Shown: piece after piece, positions 1 to 8,489 of the stretch | Position numbering within the stretch: the stretch's first letter is position 1 | How the letters are laid out: every line of letters starts with the position of its first letter | From: Clostridium manihotivorum | Lineage (GTDB): Bacteria; Bacillota; Clostridia; Clostridiales; Clostridiaceae | DNA length: 64,000 nucleotides | Assembly (NCBI RefSeq): GCF_004015185.1 | Contig: NZ_CP025746.1 | Span: 6,300,327 to 6,364,326, forward strand | Direction of reading: 5' to 3' | Notes under the pieces: model-generated | Databases searched by the model: none | Told to the model about the DNA's origin: nothing | What the model saw: the letters and a program-made list of their open reading frames with translations, nothing else | Position numbers and translations under genes: made by a program

Positions 1-331
1 CAAGTGTACCAATTACGAATTGACCTTCTCCTCCTATGTTAAACAAACCTGTTTTGAAAGCTACTGCGTTAGCTACACCGGTAAATAAAAGTGGTGTTAA
101 GTAGAAGATAGTATTGAATACATTCATCTCACTACCGAAGGATCCCTTCCATATGGTTCTAAAAAGGTCGCCTAACGCCGTAAAGTAATCTAATATTGAG
201 TATCCCTTTGCCCATATTACGAAAAATCCTGAAATGAATATAGAAAAAACTATAGCTGCTAGTGGGAATAAAATAGGTTTTACTATTGCAAATAATTTAT
301 TTTCTTTATTCGTTGATGCCGTTTTACTCAA
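1..331 (-). CDS. Nucleoside-type ABC transporter permease, NupP/YufP-like (N-terminal part, cut by window edge)
   Basis: This is the first ~110 residues of an inner-membrane permease of the branched-chain amino acid/ribose/nucleoside importer class (BPD_transp_2). I read it by hand on the minus strand. It begins at a TTG (329-331) with a GAGGTG ribosome site 7 nt upstream and overlaps the ATPase stop by 8 nt, which implies translational coupling. The N-terminus is polar, then a hydrophobic segment follows at about residues 17-40. Near the edge is the family motif FKTGLFNIGGEGQF. Together with the upstream ATPase it should import nucleosides in the manner of Bacillus NupOPQ. The substrate is inferred from family only. 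The rest of the gene lies outside the window. Confidence 0.85.
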   Translation of the reverse strand, partial: MSKTASTNKENKLFAIVKPILFPLAAIVFSIFISGFFVIWAKGYSILDYFTALGDLFRTIWKGSFGSEMNVFNTIFYLTPLLFTGVANAVAFKTGLFNIGGEGQFVIGTL

Positions 332-1865
332 GACCCTTCACCTCTTTCTTATCATCCTTAAGACTACCACCAGCCATAAGTATTCCAAGCTTTAGCTCTG
401 TAGCATCTTTTCTATCTACTATATCTAATATTTGTCCATCATACATTACTGCTATTCTATCAGATAAAGACATAACTTCATCAAGCTCTAAGGAAACTAG
501 AAGCACTGCTTTTCCATTATCTCTTTCTTTTATTATTCTCTTATGAATATACTCTATAGCTCCAACGTCAAGACCTCTTGTTGGCTGACATACTATTAGA
601 AGTTCTGGATCTTTTGAGATCTCTCTAGCTACTATAAGCTTTTGTTGATTTCCTCCTGATAGGGCAGAAGCCATAACCTCATCATTTGGTGTTCTTACGT
701 CAAACTCTTCTATAAGCTTGTTGCAATGTTTTCTAACTTCATTGTAGTTTAATACTACCCCTTTGCTAAAAGGTTTAGTTCTATGAATTCCTAAAATGGA
801 ATTTTCAAATAATGAATATTTAAGTATTAGTCCTCTTTTATGTCTATCTTCTGGAACATGTCCTACTCCAGATTCCATAACCATTCTTGGTGACTTATTA
901 AATATATCCTTACCATTTATAGTTATTTTTCCACTAGTCGCTTTTCTAAGACCAGTTAAAGCTTCTATAAACTCTGACTGACCATTACCATCTACCCCTG
1001 CTATACCAACTACTTCACCAACATGCACTGTAAGGTTAAGGTTCTTAACTACAGCAATTTTTCTATTGTCATTGGCATTTAAGTTTTCTATCTTAAGGAT
1101 CTCACGACCAACCTTCGCTTCATCCTTGTCTACTACAAGATTTACTTTTCTTCCTACCATTAGCTCCGCTAATTGGTCGATATTAGTGTCCTTTGTATTA
1201 ACAGTACCTGTCACTTTACCTCTTCTTATTATAGTTACTCTGTCACTCATCTTCATAACTTCTTTAAGCTTATGAGTGATAAGAATTACTGACTTACCTT
1301 GTGCCTTTAGATTGTCTATAATAACTCCAAGTTCATCAATTTCTTGAGGTGTTAAAACTGCTGTTGGTTCATCAAGTATTAATATGTCTGCTCCTCTGTA
1401 TAGAGCTTTTAGTATCTCTACCTTTTGCTGCTTACCAACGGTTATATCTTCTATTACTTCATTAGGATCTATATTGAAACCATACTTACTTGCAATAGCT
1501 TTAACATTTTCTATTGCCTTCTTCATATCTACCTTTAAGCCTTTTTTAGGCTCTATACCTAAAACTATGTTTTCTGCAACTGTAAAATTGTGAACAAGCA
1601 TAAAATGTTGATGTACCATACCAATTCCTAGCTTTATAGCATCATTAGGGTTAGTTATCTTAGCAAGCTGTCCATTTACGTATATTTCACCCTTTTCTTG
1701 TTGGTACAAACCATATAGTATGTTCATTAAAGTGGTCTTTCCAGCGCCATTTTCTCCAAGCAAAACATGAGTTTCACTTTTATTAAGATCAAAATTAACA
1801 TTATCGTTGGCTACAGTCCCTGGGAATATTTTTGTTATGCCCTTCATTTCTACCACTTTTGTCAT
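324..1865 (-). CDS. ABC transporter ATP-binding protein, nucleoside/sugar (RbsA/NupO class), two ATPase domains
   Basis: A 513-residue tandem ATPase energising the membrane permeases that follow it. Domain 1 has Walker A GENGAGKT at residues 37-44 and Walker B ILILDEPT. Its signature is altered (VGKQQKVEI). Domain 2 has a degenerate Walker A (GVDGNGQS), a canonical signature (LSGGNQQK) and QPTRGLDV in place of a normal Walker B. One competent and one degenerate domain is normal for RbsA/MglA/NupO proteins. The start ATG has TAGGAGG 8 nt upstream. No substrate-binding lipoprotein (BmpA/NupN type) precedes it here, so that component must be encoded elsewhere. Transcription probably starts at the promoter at 2003-2031. 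Confidence 0.93.
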   Translation of the reverse strand: MTKVVEMKGITKIFPGTVANDNVNFDLNKSETHVLLGENGAGKTTLMNILYGLYQQEKGEIYVNGQLAKITNPNDAIKLGIGMVHQHFMLVHNFTVAENIVLGIEPKKGLKVDMKKAIENVKAIASKYGFNIDPNEVIEDITVGKQQKVEILKALYRGADILILDEPTAVLTPQEIDELGVIIDNLKAQGKSVILITHKLKEVMKMSDRVTIIRRGKVTGTVNTKDTNIDQLAELMVGRKVNLVVDKDEAKVGREILKIENLNANDNRKIAVVKNLNLTVHVGEVVGIAGVDGNGQSEFIEALTGLRKATSGKITINGKDIFNKSPRMVMESGVGHVPEDRHKRGLILKYSLFENSILGIHRTKPFSKGVVLNYNEVRKHCNKLIEEFDVRTPNDEVMASALSGGNQQKLIVAREISKDPELLIVCQPTRGLDVGAIEYIHKRIIKERDNGKAVLLVSLELDEVMSLSDRIAVMYDGQILDIVDRKDATELKLGILMAGGSLKDDKKEVKGLE

Positions 1866-1965
1866 AACTAATACCTCCTACTCAAAACTTTTTAATGTTT
1901 ATACTTTTATTTGATAGACCACTCTACTCCTCAGGAGCTTCAAAGCATATCTATTTAATTGCATA

Positions 1966-2031
1966 AGTAAGTATTATCGAATATGTTATCGCTTACATAC
2001 TTATATTAATACACAAAAATATTACCGTCAA
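1966..2031 (-). promoter_or_regulatory. Promoter of the nucleoside ABC operon with overlapping imperfect palindrome
   Basis: On the minus strand a -35 TTGACG (2031-2026) is followed by a 17-nt spacer and a -10 TAATAT (2008-2003), giving a start near 1996 and a leader of about 130 nt. An imperfect inverted repeat spans about 1966-2005 (TAAGTAAGTA against TAAGTATGTA, 9 of 10 in the outer arms). It covers the -10 and start point, the usual place for a repressor operator. The leader also holds a short palindrome (CTCCTGAGGAG). I found no purine-riboswitch consensus in it. Confidence 0.55.
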
Positions 2032-2196
2032 TCATATTCTCATGGGTTTTGTAAACATTTTCATCATTTCACACTAACAATTCTACATCTATCGACAAAA
2101 TATTCTCGCGAAACTTATTTTATCATATTTTTTTTAACTAATAAAGGGACTTTATCATGTTAAGTCGCGAAAAAATTAGCAATTACTCTAAATAAA

Positions 2197-2241
2197 AACA
2201 ACTATATGATAAAGTTATCCTCCTCATATAGTTGTTTTTTT
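2197..2241. terminator. Bidirectional intrinsic terminator
   Basis: A 13-bp perfect stem (AACAACTATATGA, 2197-2209, with its complement at 2224-2236) is flanked by T-runs on both strands. It is the likely terminator of the minus-strand nitroreductase. Confidence 0.7.
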
Positions 2242-2588
2242 ATTAAAGCGCTTTCAAAAACTAAAAATCACTGCTGTTATTCAAAACATAATTCGTAAAT
2301 AAACCTACAGTCTATGTAATATCATAGAGGTTAAATAAGACTAGTGTATTGATTAAATCTATAGTCTCAATATGCTAATCTTATTTAAATCCTTACTATC
2401 CATATATGAATAACCTTAATAATATATTTAATTTTTATGCTATGTTTAAAAATATTGTTCAAATTAAGTGGTCATGAAGGAGATGCTATATCTATTAATT
2501 TTAGAACAATACTTTAATCTCTAAAATTATGAAATAACATTCTATAATTCATTAACTAAATGCACTTTCTATTATACCTATAAAATTA
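2242..2588. other. Intergenic stretch with one imperfect 20-bp inverted repeat
   Basis: No coding potential is visible on either strand. It contains an imperfect inverted repeat (arms 2333-2352 and 2367-2386, about 16 of 20 positions complementary) in the nitroreductase 3' region. It also has a cre-like word at 2243-2256 that I could not connect to a promoter. The rest is featureless AT-rich DNA. Confidence 0.4.
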
Positions 2589-3254
2589 TTATATCCAAGT
2601 AACAATTTGTTCCATTGACTGTCTTGTTTTAGCTCTTGGCTCTACTTTTCTATATCCAAAGGCAAGCATGTAAGATATAGTGAATCTTCCATCTTCTAAT
2701 ACTCCTTTGTTATTTAACACTTCCTCAAGTTTCTCTTTATTAAACCCTTCTATAGGACAAGAATCAATACCTATTTCAGCTGCAGCCGTCATCATATTTG
2801 CCATAGCTATATAAGTCTGCTTAGAAGCCCAATCATTTAATGCTCTAGAGCTTTCAAGCATCTTAAAATCATTCTCTTGAAAATCCTTGTATCTACTTCT
2901 TTTTCCTTCGGCAACGTCACTAGGAAGTTTTTGAATCGCTCTCATAAAGTCTTCTATATACTCAGAATCATATCTTAAGTCCTTTTCTGTTCTCGAAAGC
3001 ACTAAAAGAAAATGACTAGCTGTAGGCAACTGACCTTGAGCACCCCATGAAACTTTTCTTATTTCCTCTCTAAAACTCATGTCTTGAACCACAACAAACT
3101 TCCAAGGTTCAAACCCTAGAGAACTTGGCGATAGTCTTCCTACTTCCAAAATAAAATCAAAATCTTCTTTAGAGATCTTCTTATCTTTATCAAACTCCTT
3201 ACATGCATGTCTAAAATTATGTGCTGCCAATATTCTTTGCTTTAACTCTTGCAT
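2589..3254 (-). CDS. NAD(P)H-dependent oxidoreductase, nitroreductase family (NfsB/YfkO-like)
   Basis: A 221-residue FMN-dependent nitroreductase, the usual length for this family, expected to be a cytoplasmic dimer reducing quinones or nitro/azo compounds with NAD(P)H. The N-terminal R-x-A-C-K-E-F segment and the PSSLGFEPWKFVVV motif (about residues 43-56) are the FMN-binding landmarks. The C-terminal half contains the family's GIDSCPIEGF segment. It is divergent from an HxlR/DUF24 regulator. In Bacillus subtilis the DUF24 regulator HypR controls the nitroreductase HypO (YfkO), so thiol/quinone stress induction is a reasonable inference. Physiological substrate unknown. Confidence 0.88.
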   Translation of the reverse strand: MQELKQRILAAHNFRHACKEFDKDKKISKEDFDFILEVGRLSPSSLGFEPWKFVVVQDMSFREEIRKVSWGAQGQLPTASHFLLVLSRTEKDLRYDSEYIEDFMRAIQKLPSDVAEGKRSRYKDFQENDFKMLESSRALNDWASKQTYIAMANMMTAAAEIGIDSCPIEGFNKEKLEEVLNNKGVLEDGRFTISYMLAFGYRKVEPRAKTRQSMEQIVTWI

Positions 3255-3394
3255 TTCTAATCCACCTCTCGATTTATAATTTATAGATATACCAGTTTAA
3301 AGTAAAATATATAAATCAATAAAGCACCATTAACAGGTAAAGTTATTTCTAGTATTTTTAAGATTATACACCTGGAATATCTATTCCTCTAAAC

Positions 3395-3488
3395 AGACGT
3401 ACTACTTCAACCCTTAGACTCAAAATGAAGCTTTCTATGAATCTAGGAATCTTTATTTCGATAGATTTCATTATGAAGTAGTATGTCT
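3395..3488. repeat. 94-bp near-perfect hairpin between divergent nitroreductase and HxlR genes
   Basis: The outer arms AGACGTACTACTTCA (3395-3409) and 3474-3488 are complementary at 14 of 15 positions. Further pairs inside (AATGAA/TTCATT at 3424-3429/3467-3472 and TCTAT/ATAGA at 3434-3438/3461-3465) extend it, so the whole 94 bp can fold as one arm. It lies in the shared regulatory region. No copy was noticed elsewhere in the window. Confidence 0.6.
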
Positions 3489-3570
3489 ATATATAAATAA
3501 ATTATATTGTATTATTTGCATATATTGAAGAATGCACATTTCTTATATATAATATACTGTAATATACCTC

Positions 3571-3587
3571 AGTATAAAAAGTATACT
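3571..3587 (+). promoter_or_regulatory. Putative HxlR operator
   Basis: The inverted repeat AGTAT-N7-ATACT lies 32 bp before the regulator ATG and just after a TATAAT-like stretch. Its position fits autoregulation by the adjacent HxlR protein. No footprint-level consensus is claimed. Confidence 0.35.
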
Positions 3588-3618
3588 TAATATAATTTTT
3601 CACTTCAGAGGTGTTTTT

Positions 3619-3957
3619 ATGAATATAGATAATATAGAATTAGAGAAATCCAATTGTGTTAATTCTCCTTGTCCTGTAGAGGCTACATTAAATGTAATTG
3701 GTGGTAAATGGAAAGGCGTTATATTATATAGGTTACTATCCGGTAAGAAACGGTTTAATGAACTTAGAAGAGAAATGCCAAAGATAACACATAGAATGCT
3801 TACTTTGCAATTAAGAGATCTCGAAGGTGATGGCTTAGTTAAGAGAACTATATATGCCGAGGTACCTCCAAGGGTAGAGTACGAACTAACGGAATTAGGT
3901 CTAACAATAAAGCCAATAATAACAGAGTTATATAATTGGGGAAAAAATTATTTATAA
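3619..3957 (+). CDS. HxlR/DUF24-family redox-sensing transcriptional regulator
   Basis: A 112-residue winged-helix regulator with all the HxlR hallmarks: the CPVEATLNVIGGKWK segment (residues 18-32), then ILYRLL, RFNELRREMP, the recognition helix ITHRMLTLQLRDLE, and the wing VPPRVEYELTELG. Cysteines occur only at residues 13 and 18. Bacillus HypR and YodB sense electrophiles through a conserved Cys close to this N-terminal position. HypR also uses a second Cys near residue 49, which is absent here, so sensing would be of the YodB type or would use Cys13-Cys18. RBS GAGGTG is 7 nt before the ATG. It probably controls the divergent nitroreductase. Confidence 0.88.
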   Translation: MNIDNIELEKSNCVNSPCPVEATLNVIGGKWKGVILYRLLSGKKRFNELRREMPKITHRMLTLQLRDLEGDGLVKRTIYAEVPPRVEYELTELGLTIKPIITELYNWGKNYL

Positions 3958-4006
3958 AAACTATTAAGTCTGCATCATCCGCAAATAGCTGGTATTTTCA
4001 AAATAG

Positions 4007-4056
4007 AAGCCATGCATACTAAGGAACAAAAATCACCTTATATGCATGGCTTTTAT
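4007..4056. terminator. Terminator shared by hxlR-like and helD genes; homologous to the one at 59271
   Basis: The stem AAGCCATGCATA (4007-4018) pairs with 4041-4052 and T-runs follow. The loop contains AAGGAAC and ACCTTA. The hairpin at 59271-59316 shares arms and loop words, so the two are recognisably related copies. Confidence 0.75.
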
Positions 4057-4092
4057 TCATAAAAATTATAGATACTTATTTTATAACAATCA

Positions 4093-6333
4093 TTACACTA
4101 GCTGATGCAAAAGCTTACTTATCTGTCCTACATGGTATATTTTAAGGTAATGTAATGGCCTTGTCATAGCTACATATAGCAACTTTATATCTAACTCACT
4201 ATCAGTATACATCTGTTCAGATGCATTGCAGATTATTACCATATCAAACTCAAGCCCCTTAACTAAATAAGTAGGTATTATTACTATTCCTCCACTAAAA
4301 TCACTCTCACCGCCAGTAACCATGGTAGTTTCTATGTTAAAGTTATCTATTATACTTTTAAGCTTCCTACATTCCTCTATATTTTTACAAATAAGTGCTA
4401 GTGATTTATATCCTTTTTCTTTCCACAAATCTACATCAGCGTTTATCTTTAAGGCTAGCTCTTCAATATCACTTAATCCTTCTATTTTTATTACCTCACC
4501 ATGTCTTATAACTGGTTTAGCAAGTGGAAGCTGGCGTTCTTTAATATTCTCAAGTATCTTTGTAGCACCACTCATTATTTCTACAGTTGTTCTATAACTT
4601 TGCTCAAGAGTAAGCATTTCAGCCTCTCCATCGAATATAGCCTTGTTTATATAATCCCAATCGCTTGTTCCTCTATAGCTGTAGATCCCCTGACATATAT
4701 CCCCTAGTATAGTCATGGAGCTTGATCCAAGAACCTCTTTTAATACTAAAAATTGAAACACGCTGAAATCCTGCGCCTCATCTATTACAATATGCCTTAA
4801 GTTTAGTTTTTCTTCCAATCCATATATCTTTAATTTTATATACATAAGTGGTGCCAAGTCTTCAATGTCTATGCTCTTACTGTCTATATTAGTTACCGTT
4901 TGCTCTGCAAGCTTTGCTACAAGACCTTCCGACTTCCAATACTTAAGCATATACATGAAATCTTTATAATAATCACTTACTCTAAGGGGTACTATCTTGT
5001 CAAAGTATTCTCTAATCAAACTGCCCATCTTAATCCTTGCCCTTTTAACAGTTATGTCTCTTTCATCTGCAATCTCTATTATCTTGGCTCTTCTTTCAGG
5101 ACAATCATCCATATCTCTTCTCAGTTTATTTATCCTCCAGTCATAATCATCTTCTATAGACTGAAGAATCTCTTTTTTATTTGCTTTTAGTTTATTTGTT
5201 AGATGCTTCTTAATTTCTATTATTCGCTTTTCAAAAGGGAGATGGTTGTAGCTGTTAGTAAACAAACTCTTTATTTCTTTATAAGAATATATTACAGTAT
5301 CATGAATTTTGAAATCTAATTTAGGAATGTATTTTGCTTCTATAAACTTTAAAAACTTATCTAGCATCAATTTGTATTCTATTGAAGATTTAAAACTACT
5401 TATTTTATTCGATCTCATGTCTCCTTCAATTATACTTCTCAGTTTTTCCGAAGGATCTTTTATATCAAATTTTTCTTCAATAAGTTCCAATGCAAAATCC
5501 TCAAAGGTATTTTGCCTAACGCTATGAACACCTAGTTCCGGTAGTACATCAGATATATAACTTAGGAAAAATCTATTTGGAGCGATTATCATAAACCCAT
5601 CTGAGGGTACAGTCTTTTCATAATTGTACAAAAGATATGCTATTCTATGGAGTGCTATGGTTGTTTTTCCTCCTCCAGCAGCACCTTGAACTAGCAATGG
5701 CCTCCACATGTTAGCTCTAATCACCCTGTTCTGCTCCTCTTGAATGGTTGATACAATGTCTTTTAGCCTATTATCCTTAAGTGAATTAAGACTTGCCTGA
5801 AGGAACTCATCATTTGTAGTTATATCTATATCATATATTTCTTTTATTTGTGATTTTTCAATACTGTATTGTCTCTTAATACTTATATTGCCACTTATAA
5901 CCCCATCTTCACATTGATATTGAGCTTCCCCAAGTCTACCTTCATAATAAAGGGTTGCCACAGGTGATCTCCAATCCACTATAATCATCTCGTTAGTATT
6001 GTCATCCATCAACGAGACCTTTCCGATATAAAGCTGTTGAAGTTTATCTTTATACTGTTCCTTAAAATCAACCCTAGCAAAGTATGGTTTTTCCATACTG
6101 CTTTCAAGCCCCTTAACCTTATACTCTAAATTCTTCTGAAGCACATAATTTATAGATAGATCATTGAACTGCTCCGCATTGTCTGAGTTGTAATGAGATA
6201 AACCATATTCAACTTCTGAATCAATCTTATTTTTATCTGCTAATATCCTATCATTATAGCTTTTAAGATATTTCAAAGTTATATCTAACCTTTTCAATTC
6301 TTCTTCATAATCAGGATGCTCTGTTCCCGCCAT
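4093..6333 (-). CDS. helD: RNA polymerase recycling helicase-like ATPase HelD
   Basis: A 746-residue SF1 (UvrD/Rep-like) ATPase of the HelD type, which binds RNA polymerase and releases it from stalled complexes. The N-terminal ~80 residues form the charged coiled coil that enters the polymerase secondary channel. The following segment (to ~residue 200) includes the HelD signature MIIVDWRSPVATLYYEGR. Walker A GAAGGGKTT is at about 217-225. The helicase motifs IDEAQDFS, EQSYRTT, and VKGLEFDMVI with VAMTRPLHYL follow in order. The length is close to Bacillus HelD (774). RBS is AGGAGTG before the ATG. It is monocistronic. Confidence 0.9.
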   Translation of the reverse strand: MAGTEHPDYEEELKRLDITLKYLKSYNDRILADKNKIDSEVEYGLSHYNSDNAEQFNDLSINYVLQKNLEYKVKGLESSMEKPYFARVDFKEQYKDKLQQLYIGKVSLMDDNTNEMIIVDWRSPVATLYYEGRLGEAQYQCEDGVISGNISIKRQYSIEKSQIKEIYDIDITTNDEFLQASLNSLKDNRLKDIVSTIQEEQNRVIRANMWRPLLVQGAAGGGKTTIALHRIAYLLYNYEKTVPSDGFMIIAPNRFFLSYISDVLPELGVHSVRQNTFEDFALELIEEKFDIKDPSEKLRSIIEGDMRSNKISSFKSSIEYKLMLDKFLKFIEAKYIPKLDFKIHDTVIYSYKEIKSLFTNSYNHLPFEKRIIEIKKHLTNKLKANKKEILQSIEDDYDWRINKLRRDMDDCPERRAKIIEIADERDITVKRARIKMGSLIREYFDKIVPLRVSDYYKDFMYMLKYWKSEGLVAKLAEQTVTNIDSKSIDIEDLAPLMYIKLKIYGLEEKLNLRHIVIDEAQDFSVFQFLVLKEVLGSSSMTILGDICQGIYSYRGTSDWDYINKAIFDGEAEMLTLEQSYRTTVEIMSGATKILENIKERQLPLAKPVIRHGEVIKIEGLSDIEELALKINADVDLWKEKGYKSLALICKNIEECRKLKSIIDNFNIETTMVTGGESDFSGGIVIIPTYLVKGLEFDMVIICNASEQMYTDSELDIKLLYVAMTRPLHYLKIYHVGQISKLLHQLV

Positions 6334-6538
6334 TCAAATCACTCCTTAATTTTAATTTTGTGCCACATTGTACTAAGCATAAAGTGGTAGCCAAGTTTGA
6401 ATACTGAGATAGATAATATTTTATATCAAATAATGGAAATTTCAAAATGTTACTCATCATCATATTTAATATTCCGATACTGTGACTTTATCTAATATAT
6501 GTAGAACCATAGTAAATCTAAATATTTCTCAATTTATC

Positions 6539-6567
6539 TTGACAACACACTATTTTTGCCTTATAGT
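6539..6567 (+). promoter_or_regulatory. Near-consensus sigma-A promoter of a candidate small RNA
   Basis: TTGACA (6539-6544), an exact 17-nt spacer and TATAGT (6562-6567). No ORF starts downstream within 350 nt, but an intrinsic terminator lies ~75 nt further on. Confidence 0.7.
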
Positions 6568-6573
6568 ATAAGT

Positions 6574-6670
6574 ATAAATTAGAAAATCATATTATATTAG
6601 TGATTTTATGTCAAAAATAATTTGTAAAATATTGTCAATTACTAGAGATTTATGTTCTCTAGTTTTTTTA
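6574..6670 (+). ncRNA. Candidate small RNA, about 97 nt
   Basis: The promoter at 6539-6567 would start a transcript near 6574. It ends at a hairpin (CTAGAGA 6642-6648 with TCTCTAG 6656-6662) followed by seven Ts. A second stem (AAAATCA...TGATTTT, about 6583-6607) lies in the 5' half. No start codon with an RBS is present. The strong promoter, two stems and terminator with nothing coding between them are the only evidence. Targets are unknown. Confidence 0.5.
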
Positions 6671-6924
6671 TTTTATAGAAGCTACAACTAAAAATTGTGT
6701 TAATTCTTAAATAAATCAGAACCCCTTCCTACCTGCAATTAATCCACTTAATATAAACTGCCGCATAAATATTTATTATAATTGGCTTACTCCATAAAAA
6801 TGTTGATTATAAAAATTTAAAATTATATATTTAGATATGTGAAGTTGTAACTTTCAATTTGAACAATATTAAAAATAGATTTATTAATTTTATGGAATGC
6901 CACACTAAGCATAGGAGATTTCAA

Positions 6925-7806
6925 ATGAAGAAGTTTAAAAAAATATATATAGAAATAACTAATGTATGTAACCTATCCTGCGAATTTTGTCCACAAACAA
7001 AAAGAAAACCAGAGTTTATTACTGTGGATAAGTTTAGCGAGGTCCTGGATAAAATAAAAGGACACGGAGATCACATCTACCTTCATGTAAAAGGCGAGCC
7101 TCTCTTGCATCCTGAACTAGGACAATTATTAGAAGTAAGTCATTCTAAAGGTTTTAAGGTTAATATAACAACAAATGGTACGCTAATTAATAGGGTTAAG
7201 GAAAATTTAATAGGCAAGCCATCACTTAGACAAATCAACTTTTCTCTTCACAGCTTTGATGGAAACGAAACCTCTAAGGATAAGAACTCATACATAAATA
7301 GCATTTTATCATTTACTAAGGAAGCTGTTGATACTTCTGAGCTAACAGTATCCTTAAGGCTTTGGAATCTATCTGAAAACAACATAATAAACATTGAAAA
7401 TAAGAGAAACAATTCAATTATAGAGATGATAGAAGAGTTCTTTTCTCTAGATTATAAGATAGAAGAAAAGGTCATCCCTGCTAGAGGAGTAAAGTTAAAG
7501 GATAGAATTTATCTAAATCAAGGCTCTGAATTTAAGTGGCCAGACACTAAACTAGATATTGAAGATAACTTCGGTTTTTGCCATGGTCTAAGAAATCAAG
7601 TTGCTATATTAGTTGATGGAACTGTGGTTCCATGCTGCCTAGATGGCGAAGGCGTGATAAACTTAGGTAATATATATAGTTCATCTTGTCTTAATGAAAT
7701 CGTAGAAGGAGAGAGAGCTTCCAGCATTTTTAACAGCTTTTCTAATAGACAGATAAAAGAAGAACTTTGTAGGAAGTGTGACTATAGAAGAAGATTCACT
7801 AGGTAA
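6925..7806 (+). CDS. Radical SAM/SPASM domain protein of unknown substrate
   Basis: A 293-residue radical SAM enzyme. The [4Fe-4S] motif CNLSCEFC is at residues 15-22, next to the start. The SAM-binding GEPLLHPE and NITTNGTLI segments follow. The C-terminal third carries SPASM-type cysteines (FCHG, VPCCLDGEG, LCRKCDYRRR) for extra clusters. The reading frame is open from TTG 6859, but ATG 6925 has AGGAG 7 nt upstream and puts the motif where the family has it, so I chose it. SPASM proteins modify peptides or act on sugars and nucleotides. There is no peptide precursor gene or transporter next door, so the substrate cannot be inferred. It stands alone. Confidence 0.85.
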   Translation: MKKFKKIYIEITNVCNLSCEFCPQTKRKPEFITVDKFSEVLDKIKGHGDHIYLHVKGEPLLHPELGQLLEVSHSKGFKVNITTNGTLINRVKENLIGKPSLRQINFSLHSFDGNETSKDKNSYINSILSFTKEAVDTSELTVSLRLWNLSENNIINIENKRNNSIIEMIEEFFSLDYKIEEKVIPARGVKLKDRIYLNQGSEFKWPDTKLDIEDNFGFCHGLRNQVAILVDGTVVPCCLDGEGVINLGNIYSSSCLNEIVEGERASSIFNSFSNRQIKEELCRKCDYRRRFTR

Positions 7807-7853
7807 AATGTAGTTATTCATAACAAGCCATACTACAGTTATTTATAATATTA

Positions 7854-7892
7854 AATGAGTGATTTTAGTTAATAGTATTTAAATCACTCATT
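7854..7892. terminator. Bidirectional terminator between convergent genes
   Basis: The perfect 12-bp stem AATGAGTGATTT / AAATCACTCATT lies between the radical SAM gene and the minus-strand membrane protein gene. Confidence 0.75.
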
Positions 7893-7897
7893 AACTT

Positions 7898-8203
7898 TCA
7901 CTTTTTTCTTATGTTATACAACAATCTAAATTCTCTTGCCAGAGAATAAATCGATACTACTCCAATTATTAGAACCCCCATGAACTTTGAGATTCTAAAT
8001 ATAAAGGTGGCTACTATTATTGCTATTCCTATAAGTGCTGGAGGCAATGCAATATCACTTATAAACTTATTCTTTTCTTCTATATCCTCTGGAGTAATCT
8101 TATCATTTATCCTTAATATAGTCTTGTTTCCTACTCCCACCAAATAACTTAGTAAAAGTAACACAAAACCTACTGCAATTAAAATATACTCGTAACCTTC
8201 CAT
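7898..8203 (-). CDS. Small membrane protein, three predicted membrane segments, unknown function
   Basis: A 101-residue hydrophobic protein with segments at about residues 6-24, 52-69 and 72-88, a charged stretch (KITPEDIEEKNKF) after the first, and a basic C-terminus. It recalls DUF3784-type small membrane proteins in size and layout, but I do not recognise a diagnostic motif. The open frame reaches a TTG at 8206. ATG 8203 has GGAGG 7 nt upstream and is preferred. It is monocistronic. Confidence 0.6.
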   Translation of the reverse strand: MEGYEYILIAVGFVLLLLSYLVGVGNKTILRINDKITPEDIEEKNKFISDIALPPALIGIAIIVATFIFRISKFMGVLIIGVVSIYSLAREFRLLYNIRKK

Positions 8204-8313
8204 CAATACTCCTCCATATAATACTTCGTACCATTAGATTATATATTATTATATGTGCATTACAGCATTATTATATATTAATTACAATTTTATTACTTTC
8301 TAGAAAAGTAAAA

Positions 8314-8337
8314 AAACTGCTAATAGCTTAGCAGTTT
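8314..8337 (-). terminator. Terminator of the amino-acid permease gene
   Basis: The stem AAACTGCTAA / TTAGCAGTTT is followed on the minus strand by a run of Ts. A second hairpin (AGAGTCC...GGAACTCT, 8379-8411) lies between the gene and this terminator. Confidence 0.7.
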
Positions 8338-8489
8338 CTTATAACGTATCAATTAATTCAATTCATTTCATTTCCTATAGAGTCCCTTTAAGCCCCAAAA
8401 GGAACTCTAAAAAAATTCCTTAATTAAAATAACACCTTTTAAAATCCATTTTTTGACCTGATATTAAGAAGAATATAAACATCAAATTC

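Noticed and set aside
286..546. Plus-strand ORF opposite the ABC ATPase (and similar ORFs opposite other genes)
   Set aside because: Ser/Phe/Leu/Ile-rich translations without RBS, antisense to clear genes; these are composition shadows.
1866..2000. Purine riboswitch upstream of the nucleoside transporter
   Set aside because: The leader is of suitable length, but I could not find the conserved core or three-way junction sequence.
2243..2256. cre-like site (TGAAAGCGCTTTAA on the minus strand) suggesting catabolite control
   Set aside because: It fits the consensus with one mismatch but lies ~240 bp from the nearest promoter, just after a terminator, with no gene it could plausibly regulate.
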